Origin: Margaritifera margaritifera | Lineage: Eukaryota > Mollusca > Bivalvia > Unionida > Margaritiferidae | Direction: 5' to 3' | DNA: 64,000 bases | NCBI GenBank assembly: GCA_029931535.1 | Contig: JAQPZY010001684.1 | Coordinates: 744,001-808,000, forward strand | Shown here: positions 23,872 through 33,639 of the stretch, in pieces | Position numbering within the stretch: position 1 is the first letter of the stretch | Layout: every line of letters begins with the position of its first letter | The notes under the pieces: model-generated | The model's input: the letters and a program-made list of their open reading frames with translations, nothing else | Databases searched by the model: none | What the model was told of the DNA's origin: nothing | Translations under genes and position numbers: made by a program

Positions 23872-24719
23872 CAGCATTAGCATCCTTAAATCCTCATTCA
23901 CAACATTAGCATCCCCAAATCCTCATAGACAACATTAGTATCCCTAAATCCTCATACACAACATTAGTATACTTAAATCCTCATACACAACATTAGCATC
24001 CTTAAATCCTCATACACAACATTAGCATCTTTAAATCCACACACACAACATTAGCATCTTTAAATCCTCATACACAACATTAGCATACCTAAAGCATCAT
24101 ATACAACATTAGCATCATTAAATCTTCATACACAACATTAGCATCCCTAAATCATCATACACAACATCAGCATCCTTAAATCCTCATACACAACATTAGC
24201 ATCCTTAAATCCTGGTACACAACATTAGCATCCCTAAATCCTAGTGCACAACATTAGCATCTTTAAATTCTGATACACAACATTAGCATCATTAAATCCT
24301 CGTACACAACATTAGCATCTCTAAATCCTCATACACAAAATTAGTATCCTTAAATGCTCACACACAACAATAGCATCCTTAAATCCTCATGCACAACATT
24401 AGCATCTATAAATCCTCATACACAACATTAGTATCCTTAAATCCTCATACACAACATTAGCATCCTTAAATGCTCACACACAACAATAGCATCCTTAAAT
24501 CCTCATGCACAACATTAGCATCATTGAATCCTCATACACAACATTAGCATCCTTAAATCCTCATACACAAAATTTGCATCCATAAATCCTCGTGCACAAC
24601 ATTAGCATCCTTGAATCCTCATGCACAACATTAGCATCCTTAAATCTCCATATGCAACATTAGTATCCCTAAATCCTCATACACAACATTAGCATCCTTA
24701 AATCCTTATACACAACATT
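23872..24719 (+). repeat. satellite B, left arm (29-bp unit, about 29 copies)
   Basis: Tandem AACATTAGCATCCTTAAATC CTCATACAC with scattered substitutions. The mirror array at 50,980-52,188 is about 360 bp longer. There are no unique spacers between the units, so it is not a CRISPR array. Confidence 0.95.
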
Positions 24720-24982
24720 CAGTCTATTCTACCACATTTATTTGAAATTTCATACAGATGTTAAAAATGACATTTTGTGTGTCTGTAGGTCACAACATGT
24801 GTTGCTATGTCACCATGAAATACAAATTTTCACAGTTTATGATGGACTTCACTGTGATAAATTTTGATGTTGGATCAATCACACCTTGCATTACATTCAC
24901 AAAGGAACTTATTGTGTATGCGTCATATTTTCTGGTAATAGGTACATATTCCTTGGATTATATGGAAATTCTGTTAACACAG

Positions 24983-25093
24983 GTCCCTACTGGATTCCCT
25001 TTGGCATCGTCTACTCCCATAATAGTGGCATCACAATCACCGCATATGGGGTTGTGACATCCACTGCAGCAGCAGCAGCTGGCACTGAAAAAG
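24983..25093 (+). pseudogene. GLE1: GLE1 left copy, Ser/Ala linker exon with frameshift and lost donor
   Basis: Acceptor TTAACACAG is kept and the exon starts VPTGFPLASSTPI like the right copy at 50,592-50,715. After ...CACAATCA the left copy lacks 13 nt found on the right, so the frame shifts and a stop follows within a few codons. At the exon end the right copy has AAAAG/GTTTGTC while the left has AAAAGGGTTGTC, so the GT donor position is now GG. Both defects are read directly from the two sequences. Confidence 0.85.
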
Positions 25094-25782
25094 GGTTGTC
25101 ATTCATTATCAAAAGTCTTGTAACTTCATAAGGACCAATAGGCTTGCACAAAGGTTAACAGGTTGTGAAATTATTTTCCAAATGTTTTAAAAGCTTGCTG
25201 TTTTCACTTTATTCCCATTCATCTAAAGAAGAGAAAATTAGACCTGACACTGCGTAAGCTCTTTTTGCATATTTAAAGTTGTTGCGTCTTTTTTCACTGA
25301 TGACAAAAAATATATATCAGAAAAGAAAGAAATTCCATATTTAGCAGTAGAATGGCAAGTTTTGAATATTTGGACCAAGTTACGCTTTTTTGAGGACATA
25401 GGTAAGATTTGGTTGTAAGACACTTAGAAAGAGTACCATTCATCAAATTCTAATTTTACATATTAATTTAAAGATTTCTATATATGTAAATTATGCCTAT
25501 CAACAAAATTTAAAGTAACTGAACTAAATATATCTGCTTTTCTTCATGACCTTGAATAGTCTAATGTGTTGTTTTGTACTTACCATGCTTCGTAACTTTT
25601 TTTTCTGCATAAAGTTCTGTCTTTACTTAATAACATCATGTGTGGCTACTTTTGGGGACTGGTCTCAATTTGGAGGTTCATAAATGGAGAGGTTTTTGTA
25701 TTTGGGTCTGTTTTAAGGCACTGAGATGGGGCATGTTCTATCATCATGTTTCTAGTTCAAGTCAGTGCCCTAACAAATACAG

Positions 25783-26218
25783 TGAAAATGACAATACATG
25801 ATCACAATGAAGTCTTAAATAAAATAAAACTTAGAAAACTCAAACATCAATCACTCCTATACTCAGGATCTTTCCAATGACCTGTTCAGTCCTGGTATAA
25901 AGCCATTGTTTGCTTGTAACCTTTAACAGTAGTGGGAAAAATCATACAATCATATACTCCAGTCTTTCCTATTTTTCCTACTTTTTCCCACCTTTTTGTC
26001 AGATTCCCTATTTTTCCCTCCTTTTTGCAAATTGGCCCTACTCTTCCTACTTTTTTTTCAATTTTACGTTGAAAATCGATTACACATTGCATGAGAAGCT
26101 GTAGCAAGCAAGTTCAGATATGATCTCTGTAATGTGAAGCTGGGTGTTTAAGAAGATAGAGGTAACCTGGATTAAAGAGTATGTGAGGAAGAGCATGCTT
26201 TTGTTCAGGTTTATAAAG
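25783..26218 (+). pseudogene. GLE1: GLE1 left copy, exon split by a 343-bp insertion
   Basis: The exon starts after AAATACAG at 25,783 and matches the right exon (49,838-49,930) up to ...AAAACTTAGA at 25,835. It resumes at GTATGTGAGGAAGAGC from 26,179 to the GTAAGT donor at 26,219. The intervening 343 bp brings in-frame stops. Confidence 0.85.
25836..26178. mobile_element. left-arm-only 343-bp insertion in a GLE1 exon
   Basis: Absent at the matching position in the right arm. It includes an unusual pyrimidine-rich stretch of repeated CCTATTTTTCC/CCTACTTTTTCCC phrases (25,968-26,060). Short AGA-type similarity flanks both ends, but no convincing target-site duplication or terminal inverted repeat was seen. 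The element type is unknown. Confidence 0.6.
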
Positions 26219-26589
26219 GTAAGTCAAGTAAAGGTTTTATTTTTCTAGCAATTTACATACATTTAATACCATTTTTCTTTATAAAATATCTCATTTATCC
26301 ACTACTTTTTCCCTACTTTTTCACAAAGGGTTCCTGGAAAGACTGCTGCTTGGAATAAGAGTTTTAAGGAAAATTCATAAATGTCTGAATTCGTCCTTCA
26401 TATTATATATAAAATTCTAGACAAGAACACAATATACTACTTGTCAAGCAAAAGTTTAAACTTGCCCTGGGCTGACAGACAGTGGATTTTTCCCTCCCTG
26501 TCTAATCTTGAACAAAAAAAAAAGCTTAGGTAAAAGATTTGGGGCCCAAACCTATGTATGTTTTTGAAGTTTCATGGCGTCTGTTTCAG

Positions 26590-26696
26590 TTGAGCTCCCA
26601 TGTGTGGATATAAGAACTTTTCTGGAGTATACTAGACTAGAGGAGAAATTGAAATCAGTGGAGCAAAAGATACAATCACTTTCAGCTACACCACAG
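26590..26696 (+). CDS. GLE1: GLE1 left copy, last retained exon
   Basis: Acceptor TGTTTCAG and donor GTAAGA enclose 107 nt reading ELPCVDIRTFLEYTRLEEK and then LKSVEQKIQSLSATPQ, ending on a codon boundary. The right copy is at 49,364-49,470. No further GLE1 exon follows on this strand, because homology ends at 27,788. Confidence 0.8.
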
Positions 26697-27788
26697 GTAA
26701 GATCATGATGAATATTTACATTCCCAATTTATTTAAGGAAATACTTTATTTTGTCAACTTCACTTACTGTAAATTTCATTTATTTTTGAGGGTATCAACA
26801 AAGATGCCAACCATTCCAATTTTGGCAGAATAATTCCTGTTTTAACCTCAGATTGCACAATTACAATTACTTCTACCATATTCTGACTTTCTGCTCAGAT
26901 AAAATTGTATTTAGGCAAACCACAACTTGAACACCAGTATGTCTAGATTGCTGAAGCATTTGTATCACAAAAGCAACTTAATATTGACTAATCAGAAATT
27001 ATGTCAGCCTGGCACCCTGATTCACCAGAGAATGTTCAAACAAGATGTCAGAATAAATGCCCAGTGATGATACTATCTTGGCAAAAACACCATATGCTAC
27101 AGAAATTCCAAACAGGATATGCAAGGCATAAAGATTTTATAAATACCATACCTATGCAATCCTTTCTCAACAGACTTTAGTGTGTAAGATAATTGTAGGA
27201 AGCACATTTCAACCAAAAAGCACTTTGAATCGGCGAGGTATAATGCTTGAAATAAATTGTTGGATAAAATATGAAATATTGCTGTTTTTATGTTAAGATT
27301 CAGATTTTTTAAAGCTGACATTCATATTTAATGTAGATAGGGGTTGGCATCATTGTATCAGTATTTTTATTTTGCAGAACATTACCTTTTTTTCAGCACA
27401 AAAATTTGCAGGTATGTCTCATAATGAGAAAGGGGTCCTAATTTCTTCATAGATTACATATTTTGTTTGGTAATTAAATTTATAGTCCACCATGTGACCA
27501 TGAAATTTCTGAAAGTGGGTACCAAATGAATGCAAGTGAATTCACAGGATCTAAAGTTTGGGTGTATCCAAACCAACACTATGTCCCCTAAACATTTTTA
27601 ACATGTATAAATACATGCTAGATTATCCAAATTGCAGATTATCAGAAATAATCTTACGTCCCTTGCCAAGATCAGGGTGTAGTTTCACTCAAATTCTAAA
27701 AAAATCTTCCTCAAATTGAGATTTTGCATTATCTTGTTTATGATATTTCTGAAGATATTGGGATTTTTGTGAGAGGTAGATACAATAC
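26697..27788. other. GLE1 intron remnant up to the duplication breakpoint
   Basis: Mirrors 48,164-49,363 of the right arm. The right arm has three copies of a 57-bp unit where this side has one (about 26,888-26,945). No gene. Confidence 0.7.
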
Positions 27789-28375
27789 TAAACAGTTTTC
27801 ACCTACGCTGCCTCTGACACATCCTCGGCATCTCCTGGAAGTATAGAGGATAGATTTTTGGGGGATTTTTTTTCACTTTTTTTACGGGGTTTAAATTTGA
27901 GAAGGGGTGTTGGTCTGGGTGGGGGTGGGGATTCGTTTTGATTAAAATATCCATCTCTTTTTTTCAGTGAACGAGTACTATTTTCACTGGAAATGGGTGT
28001 TCAACCGCACCCCCGAACTCCTCTACATCCACCCGAGATGTCATTCACGTTTGGACCTATTCTGTGGAATTGGTGGTCCACAAATTGAAATCTCCCATGT
28101 TTCGAGGTAAACCTTTGTGCAATGTAAGATGACAGTTCATTAATATCACCAGGAAATACAACCAAGAGAAGCAATGTACCTTTATTACTGCAAACCTACA
28201 TTGATTCTCACGTGCCATTCATTTTCGTGGAATTCGCAAGGTGAATCTATCCGCAAAGATAAAGTCTCAAACTATTTTTTCTTAAAAAAATTTAAGTACA
28301 AGAAGCAGCAGATCTGCGAAAGTCTTGCTGAACATCAGGTATACTCCATATAAGTTCGCATTGCCTCCTTTGCAG
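27789..28375. other. unique sequence between breakpoint and YDJC exon
   Basis: Not found in the right arm. It includes a T-rich tract and TTTTTTTCAG at about 27,958-27,967 followed by an unrecognised C-rich stretch. It could be YDJC intron. I could not match it to the upstream part of YDJC. Confidence 0.45.
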
Positions 28376-28660
28376 GACACCTCTATTTGTGGGCTTAAAA
28401 ACTATGAGCCAGGATATGTCATTAGATGCTCTACAGAAATTCCTAAGAGAACAATATTCCACCAGCGTTCATACTGTCTGTGAACTGATGGCCCATCCTG
28501 GTTACAGGGCTGGGGAGATCGGGGGATGCGGAGATGGTCCAGATGAATTTTCTGTCGAGAATATGAAATGGCCATTTTGTCAGACCCAAAGATGGCGGTG
28601 TTTTACGAAGACATGAATATTCGGCTTGTTTCTTTCTCAGATTGTTCCTCACTGGTCTAA
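28376..28660 (+). pseudogene. YDJC: YDJC-like carbohydrate deacetylase, terminal exon, frameshifted
   Basis: Acceptor CCTCCTTTGCAG precedes TPLFVGLKTMSQDMSLDAL, then ELMAHPGYRAG and GGCGDGPDEFS. These match the C-terminal block of YDJC (FVGL..., ELMAHPGYP..., GGCGEGPDAFS in the vertebrate protein). After DEFS the frame meets a stop about 20 codons on. One base over, the sequence continues as REYEMAILSDPKMAVF and ends SFSDCSSLV before TAA, which is the expected YDJC tail. A one-base loss near 28,551-28,556 explains this. YDJC/ChbG-family proteins are predicted to deacetylate chitooligosaccharide-like sugars. No upstream YDJC exon is visible, and the GLE1-derived arm begins 587 bp upstream. It is either a truncated pseudogene or a real exon with a base-call error. 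Confidence 0.8.
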
Positions 28661-28949
28661 AAGCCAAACTATTTGATGTGAACAGATGTATGAACAGACA
28701 GACAATCATATGGATGCCAAAGTGACCAATGTATCGAGTGGAACCAAGGCTGGCTCGACAATAAAGGGACTATTTTGTCATGATTTATTAAATTTTTATA
28801 ACAGTTTTCTACACCATTTTACTAGAAATCTTAGTAAGACTTAGCCAAGGCCCATCTGAGACAGTACAATGCATAACAGAAATATATTTATATGTTGGAC
28901 AAACTATTATCCAGCAAATCTTGTTAACTTTCTCAGTGGAACTAATTTG

Positions 28950-29420
28950 CCAAAATACAAATATGCCAACCAAATTTCATTTGTCTACCACAAGTAATTT
29001 TTGCCTAATTGTGTTTACAAGGTTTTTGTCCAAAGAGTCTAATGTCCAAACATTTTAAAAATGTGTACAAAAATGAAAAATTTGCTAAAATGGTTTGAAA
29101 ATCTAAACAGATATTGTACATAATAATAAAAATAAACCTATCAAATTTATTTAGTCTACCTTGTGATTTTTGCTTAATCATATTTACAAGGTTTTGGCCA
29201 AAAAGTCTTAAGTCCGAAAATAAGTGAAAAATTCAAGGAAGAAAAAAAAAAAGGTCCCTCGCTAGAACCTAATCAGGTCTTGTGACTCACTCAAGGTATC
29301 TAGATATCCAATTGAGTCTGGTTGAGCCACACTAGTTTTTGAGACATCTTGCTTACACGGTATGTTTGACTGATGGACAGACAGACATCACAAAATCAAT
29401 ATGTCTCCCCCTTATGAGGA
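28950..29420 (-). repeat. diverged tandem repeat, inverted relative to 14,380-15,060
   Basis: Two to three units contain CCAAATTTCATTTGTCTACC, TTTACAAGGTTTTTGTCC and TATCAAATTTATTTAGTCTA. These are complements of the phrases at 14,584, 14,760 and 14,895. Confidence 0.65.
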
Positions 29421-30735
29421 GGCAAGGCAGACATAAATAGATAGGCTGGTGACCAAACCAAAAGCTAATGATCAAGAGAGGCAGCTTGATGAGTGGAGGA
29501 ATATTACAATGATGATTTCACTTCCTGAAGATTTGCCTGGGAAGATAATCTGACAAAGACTCAGACGGCTAAAACTGGATTCAGAAATTTATCCTCTGTA
29601 AATATTTGTAAATATACTATTAATTCAAAACATTCTACTGAAACAAAGTTACTGTTATTGGCATTTTCTAAACTTAAGTAGTATTTATTTCTCAAGCAAG
29701 TATACAGTTTAAAATCTGAATACATCCACACACTCGAGTCAAAATCAGTATTGTTATCTGTCATACTGAAAACTGCTATATAGCATTCAATATAACTGGA
29801 CTTCCCTTTGCCATTGTAGAGCCAACATAGCTTTTAGATTAGATTCTTGTTTGTTGGCTTTAGGTTCTAAAACTACAACCCAAGTATAATGCATAATGCA
29901 TAATACCCCTCAAACAAGGTTCTAATGATTTTATTACACTGAATAAACCATGACAAAAGAATTTAAATACAAGATCTCCAATAAGGGAGCCATACTGCTG
30001 GTGTCATGACATCAAGTACATGTGATTTAGTAACTGTCAAAACACCCAATTACATCACAGCAAAAAAGGATAGTCATTGGAGGGGTGGTGGGTCCTCAAA
30101 CATTAAGACAGTTTTAAAATGGTAATAACCATTTATCATCTAACTGAATTTATCAAATTTAATTTTGATTTCTTTCTCAATTTATGACTCAATAATTACC
30201 ATTGTTCCAAGACCATGAAAATAAAGCATAGGTAAAATACCAGAATAGTGAAATAGTGCAGTGGCATAAATGTAACATATTGCTATCATAGTCCTTGATT
30301 ACAAGAGTGACAAAATTTATTGCTGACTGACTTAAACTTTTTTTTTTTATTAAAAACATGGGGTACATGAAATAATTAAATTTTTCATGTAACTGATTCA
30401 CCCATACATTTGTTATTGGAGGATGACCCAAAAGATGGAAGACTAATTCCAATGGATGTAATTATGTGGAAGAAAGCGATTCCAAGGGAAGTAATTATAA
30501 AATCATATGATGTCATGTGAAACAAGTCTATAAGTATTAGATGAATATAAAAACATGTATTTAATCCATTAGTGATTTGTCTTTTCCTAATCAATATTTT
30601 CTATACAATTTGCCACTTCTTTTATTCTAGAGAACATAAACACAGCCATGTCTTTTACAGCGAGAAAGTACAATGTATGACAATAAATTTTATACATTAT
30701 TTTATTATCAACTACCATTTATTCTATTTGAATAA
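29421..30735. other. no recognisable gene
   Basis: AT-rich spacer sequence with short chance frames only. Confidence 0.5.
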
Positions 30736-30737
30736 CC

Positions 30738-30828
30738 AGATTCAGATTTTCCTGCATTTCCTCACACAGACCATGTGCAGATTAAGATTTTCCTGCATTT
30801 CCTCGCACAGACTATGTGCAACTTTAAG
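30738..30828 (+). repeat. short tandem duplication (about 43 bp, twice)
   Basis: TCCTGCATTTCCTCACACAG and TCCTGCATTTCCTCGCACAG, each followed by AC(C/T)ATGTGCA, repeat once with few changes. Confidence 0.8.
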
Positions 30829-31090
30829 TTTTAATTTTGATTAAATATGCAGAAATAATTTTCATTTAAGGAAGAGTTGCAAATCATAACATATCAACTA
30901 GACTGTTTGTAAAACACATATCCTTGCACTCCCATATTTTATTCCACTCCCTAAATCTGTGCCACTGGGTCTAAGTCTCTGAGCAGTAAATATAGATTTA
31001 GAAGCCAATGTCAACTGTATATCTGAATTTGCCATATCATGCCCAGTAAAGGGATGTATGATCACCGGGTGGGGATCTCAATAGTTTCAA

Positions 31091-31620
31091 AAGTTATGAC
31101 CCTGGGGCCACCTCTATATCCCCCTGGACATGACCCTGGGGTCTCATTTGAAACCTTCAATGATATGTGTTGACACTTGGGTCAATGATAACACATTCTA
31201 ATTTTCAGACATGTAAGACAAAAAGACTTATAATTTACAGTTTTTTAAAACCATCTCCAGTCATATCCCAAAGTTTGAAGCTGCCAACTTAAATGGTGAA
31301 ACATTACAAATGTGTGAATGGGGAGGACCATAAAATCCCCACCTATTCTCAAAAAAAGTTATGACCCTGGGGCCACCTCTATATCCTTCTGGACATGACC
31401 CTGGGGTCTCATTTGAAACCTTCAATGATATGTGTTGACACTTGGGTCAATGATAACACATTCTAATTTTCAGACATGTAAGACAAAAAGACTTATAATT
31501 TACAGTTTTTTAAAACCATCTCCAGTCATATCCCAAAGTTTGAAGCTGCCAACTTAAATGGTGAAACATTACAAATGTGTGAATGGGGAGGACCATAAAA
31601 TCCCCACCTATTCTCAAAAA
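31091..31620 (+). repeat. recent 265-bp tandem duplication
   Basis: AAGTTATGACCCTGGGGCCA starts at 31,091 and again at 31,356. The two 265-bp copies run to CCACCTATTCTCAAAA and I see only a couple of substitutions (CCCCTGG versus CTTCTGG). An additional short CCCTGGGG repeat lies within each copy. Confidence 0.95.
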
Positions 31621-31914
31621 AATACAGGGATAATTAAACTATTGTCAGAGACACAACAAGCACCAGCTTTGATACACATTTCAGGGGTCAAAAAATCCTA
31701 TTGTCTGCTCATCCTTACGATTGATCCGTGGATAAAGACGAGTAGATTTTTCCTGAACAAACAACACAAATTATAGTAACAAAACAATTTCATGTTCTGG
31801 ACAATGAGTAGCAATTTTAAAATTTGTCGAGGGTTGCATTTACATCCTCAAAATGTATTATTTATATTTCTGATAAATAAGTGCATAAAATGTTGGCCCT
31901 ATTTAATGTGCACC

Positions 31915-32105
31915 CAACTATGCAGAATGTAGATCTAACTCTGCAATCATGTGATGTACCAGTAAATCAGGGTCTACGATGTTTATAGCACTATGATCTC
32001 AAATGAACAGAAAGATGCTGATCTGACAAATCATTATGTTATGACAGGTCTGGGTCTATGCCATTTCACAGGTGGGTACGCATTATATACCAGCAAATGA
32101 AATGC
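31915..32105. mobile_element. foldback element, degenerate copy
   Basis: Contains TCATGTGATGTACCAGTA, ATCAGGGTCTACGATG, GACAGGTCTGGGTCTATGCC and a GTGGGTACGCATTATA terminus, all variants of the foldback family half-sites. Confidence 0.6.
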
Positions 32106-32245
32106 AGTCAAAATCTTTTTAATTGAAGCCAAGATTTGTTATTTAAATTGCCTAACTAACTCTACTGTTGAATAAACGAAACAAGATTTTTAATGATCTG
32201 CAATAAGACCGTTAAGGACAATCACTGGTGAAATATTGGAGTACA

Positions 32246-33400
32246 GTAAAACCTGTTTGAGAGCTGACCCCGCTTATACCAATAAAAAGTGGTCTCTCAT
32301 GGCTTTAAGAAGGAAAAATACCCATAATTAATGTACATTCATTTTATTATTTTTTCATAGTTCTTGTTAAATTACAAATATTCATCTAAAAAAAACTGAA
32401 TTGCAATACAGATATATCGATCATAAACATGTACATTTTTACTTGAAATTTACAAGTAGTCTATTAGCATATTAACTGCAAAGTTAACTAAGGCAACACT
32501 TACTTATGCTGTCCATAAATTGTAAAGCTAGCTATGATAACAATTACTCAATGAATTTATTCAGAGCAAAAGCGAAAATCAAATGCACCCATGACATAAA
32601 TTATAAATGGATCAACTTGATAAACAAAAGGATGTACGAGACACACAAAGGTGAACAGAACATGAGATCTCTTCATTGTGTGCAGGTTTTAAAAACAGTA
32701 ACATTGATAAAGCAACAAAAAATATGAACCTTTACAATAACAAAAAGAAATCCAATAACTTGTTAGGAGAAAAAGACAAAGACCTCATTCACCCTGGTCA
32801 TTATGTATTGTAACTCAGACAAATGATTTACTGCAGAATCCAATGCAATACAGTGAAAACAGAGTGAGAAGATATCTAATTATGACGTCATGGGCATTGT
32901 GCAGGTTTTCACAACAGATTGTTTCCATTAATGATGGAATTATTAATTGAAATAGGTATTTAGATGATTCCAGCATTATAATAGCAGCTTGTGACATGTA
33001 CTTCAGTCTGGTTTAGGGTCTGTAGCATACAACTCTATCTTATACATATAAGGAAACCAGTAACCAGACTAAACTTTTTCCCTTTGTTTTCTTTTTGTTT
33101 GTTCATCCCTTTTTTGAGAACAATATGCACTCCACCTGCATACTCTGGTAACTCAGTGATCATGGTTACAAAGGATTAAATAAAAGTCTAGTGTTTTATA
33201 TCTCGTTTTGCAATGTGGTCATTCATAGCAGTGTTGAAACATACCTTGCATAAAAATCCTGACTGCTGGTTATGTTTCGTGGGTGGTTACTAACTAATGC
33301 CAGCACATTTATGTAGCAAAATTGGTCCTTGCATGACAATTTTGGTCATTAATGGCAGGTGGTCACCGATAGTAGTGGTCACTCAAATATGGTTTTTCTG
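32246..33400. mobile_element. possible pogo/Tigger-type non-autonomous element
   Basis: The left edge ACAGTAAAACCTGTTTGAGA with GTGGTCTCTCATGGC resembles pogo-like terminal repeats. Near 33,209-33,390 there are several TGGTCA(C/T)T and GGTGGTCACC phrases that could be the opposite end. No transposase was recognised inside, and exact boundaries and target duplications are not established. Confidence 0.35.
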
Positions 33401-33639
33401 CATTTAACTTTTTGGGAAATTAGATATTTTCAAATATTTAAGGGTCCAAACAACAGTACTGTTAATATGATTACCGGTATCACAAATATTATAAACATTA
33501 TGTTTCATTTTTCAATAAAATACAGAAATCATAATTAGGTCATCTTCAATATCTTCCTGAGCTCCTAGTGCTATGATATAATGAAATAACAAGTGATCAT
33601 ATCAATGATGCAATAATCATTTCTAGCTTTACAGGAAAC

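Larger units (their letters stand above)
7490..26696 (+). pseudogene. GLE1: truncated plus-strand GLE1 copy (coiled-coil and linker exons only)
   Basis: Eight segments reproduce the exon order and splice phases of the minus-strand GLE1 gene: 7,490-7,638, 9,008-9,062, 15,101-15,159, 18,437-18,723, 22,534-22,604, 24,983-25,093, 25,783-26,218 (interrupted) and 26,590-26,696. The first five join without a stop. The sixth has a 13-nt deletion and its donor GT has become GG. The seventh is split by a 343-bp insertion. Homology to the right arm stops at 27,788, before the three exons that encode the Gle1 C-terminal domain, which binds DDX19 and inositol hexakisphosphate in known family members. The first two exons correspond to sequence beyond the window in the right arm, so they cannot be compared. 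It reads as a degenerate partial duplicate. A haplotype misjoin in the assembly is the main alternative. Confidence 0.8.
12252..27788 (+). repeat. left arm of a large inverted duplication
   Basis: Exons, satellites, microsatellites and dispersed repeats here recur in reverse order on the opposite strand between 48,164 and the window end. Homology stops sharply at the inner edge: ...GGTAGATACAATAC at 27,788 matches the complement of GTATTGTATCTACC from 48,164, and the next bases differ. Some stretches are nearly identical: the frame at 20,684-20,929 and its partner at 55,148-55,393 translate the same over 81 residues. Others differ by indels of tens to hundreds of bases. The outer edge is uncertain because the right satellite runs off the window. 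Confidence 0.92.

Noticed and set aside
23872..24719. Regular 29-bp repeat considered as a CRISPR array
   Set aside because: Units are directly adjacent with no unique spacers and there are no cas genes. It is a minisatellite in an animal intron.
24758..25057. Whole 99-codon frame as a protein (hydrophobic N-terminal half)
   Set aside because: Only the part after TTAACACAG is GLE1 exon. The upstream half is intron that happens to be open.
27097..27321. 74-codon frame shared by both arms
   Set aside because: Within a GLE1 intron, with several amino-acid differences and no recognisable domain or splice context.
27968..28115. Possible upstream YDJC exon after TTTTTTTCAG
   Set aside because: The translation did not match the metal-binding or middle region of YDJC, and no donor was compelling.
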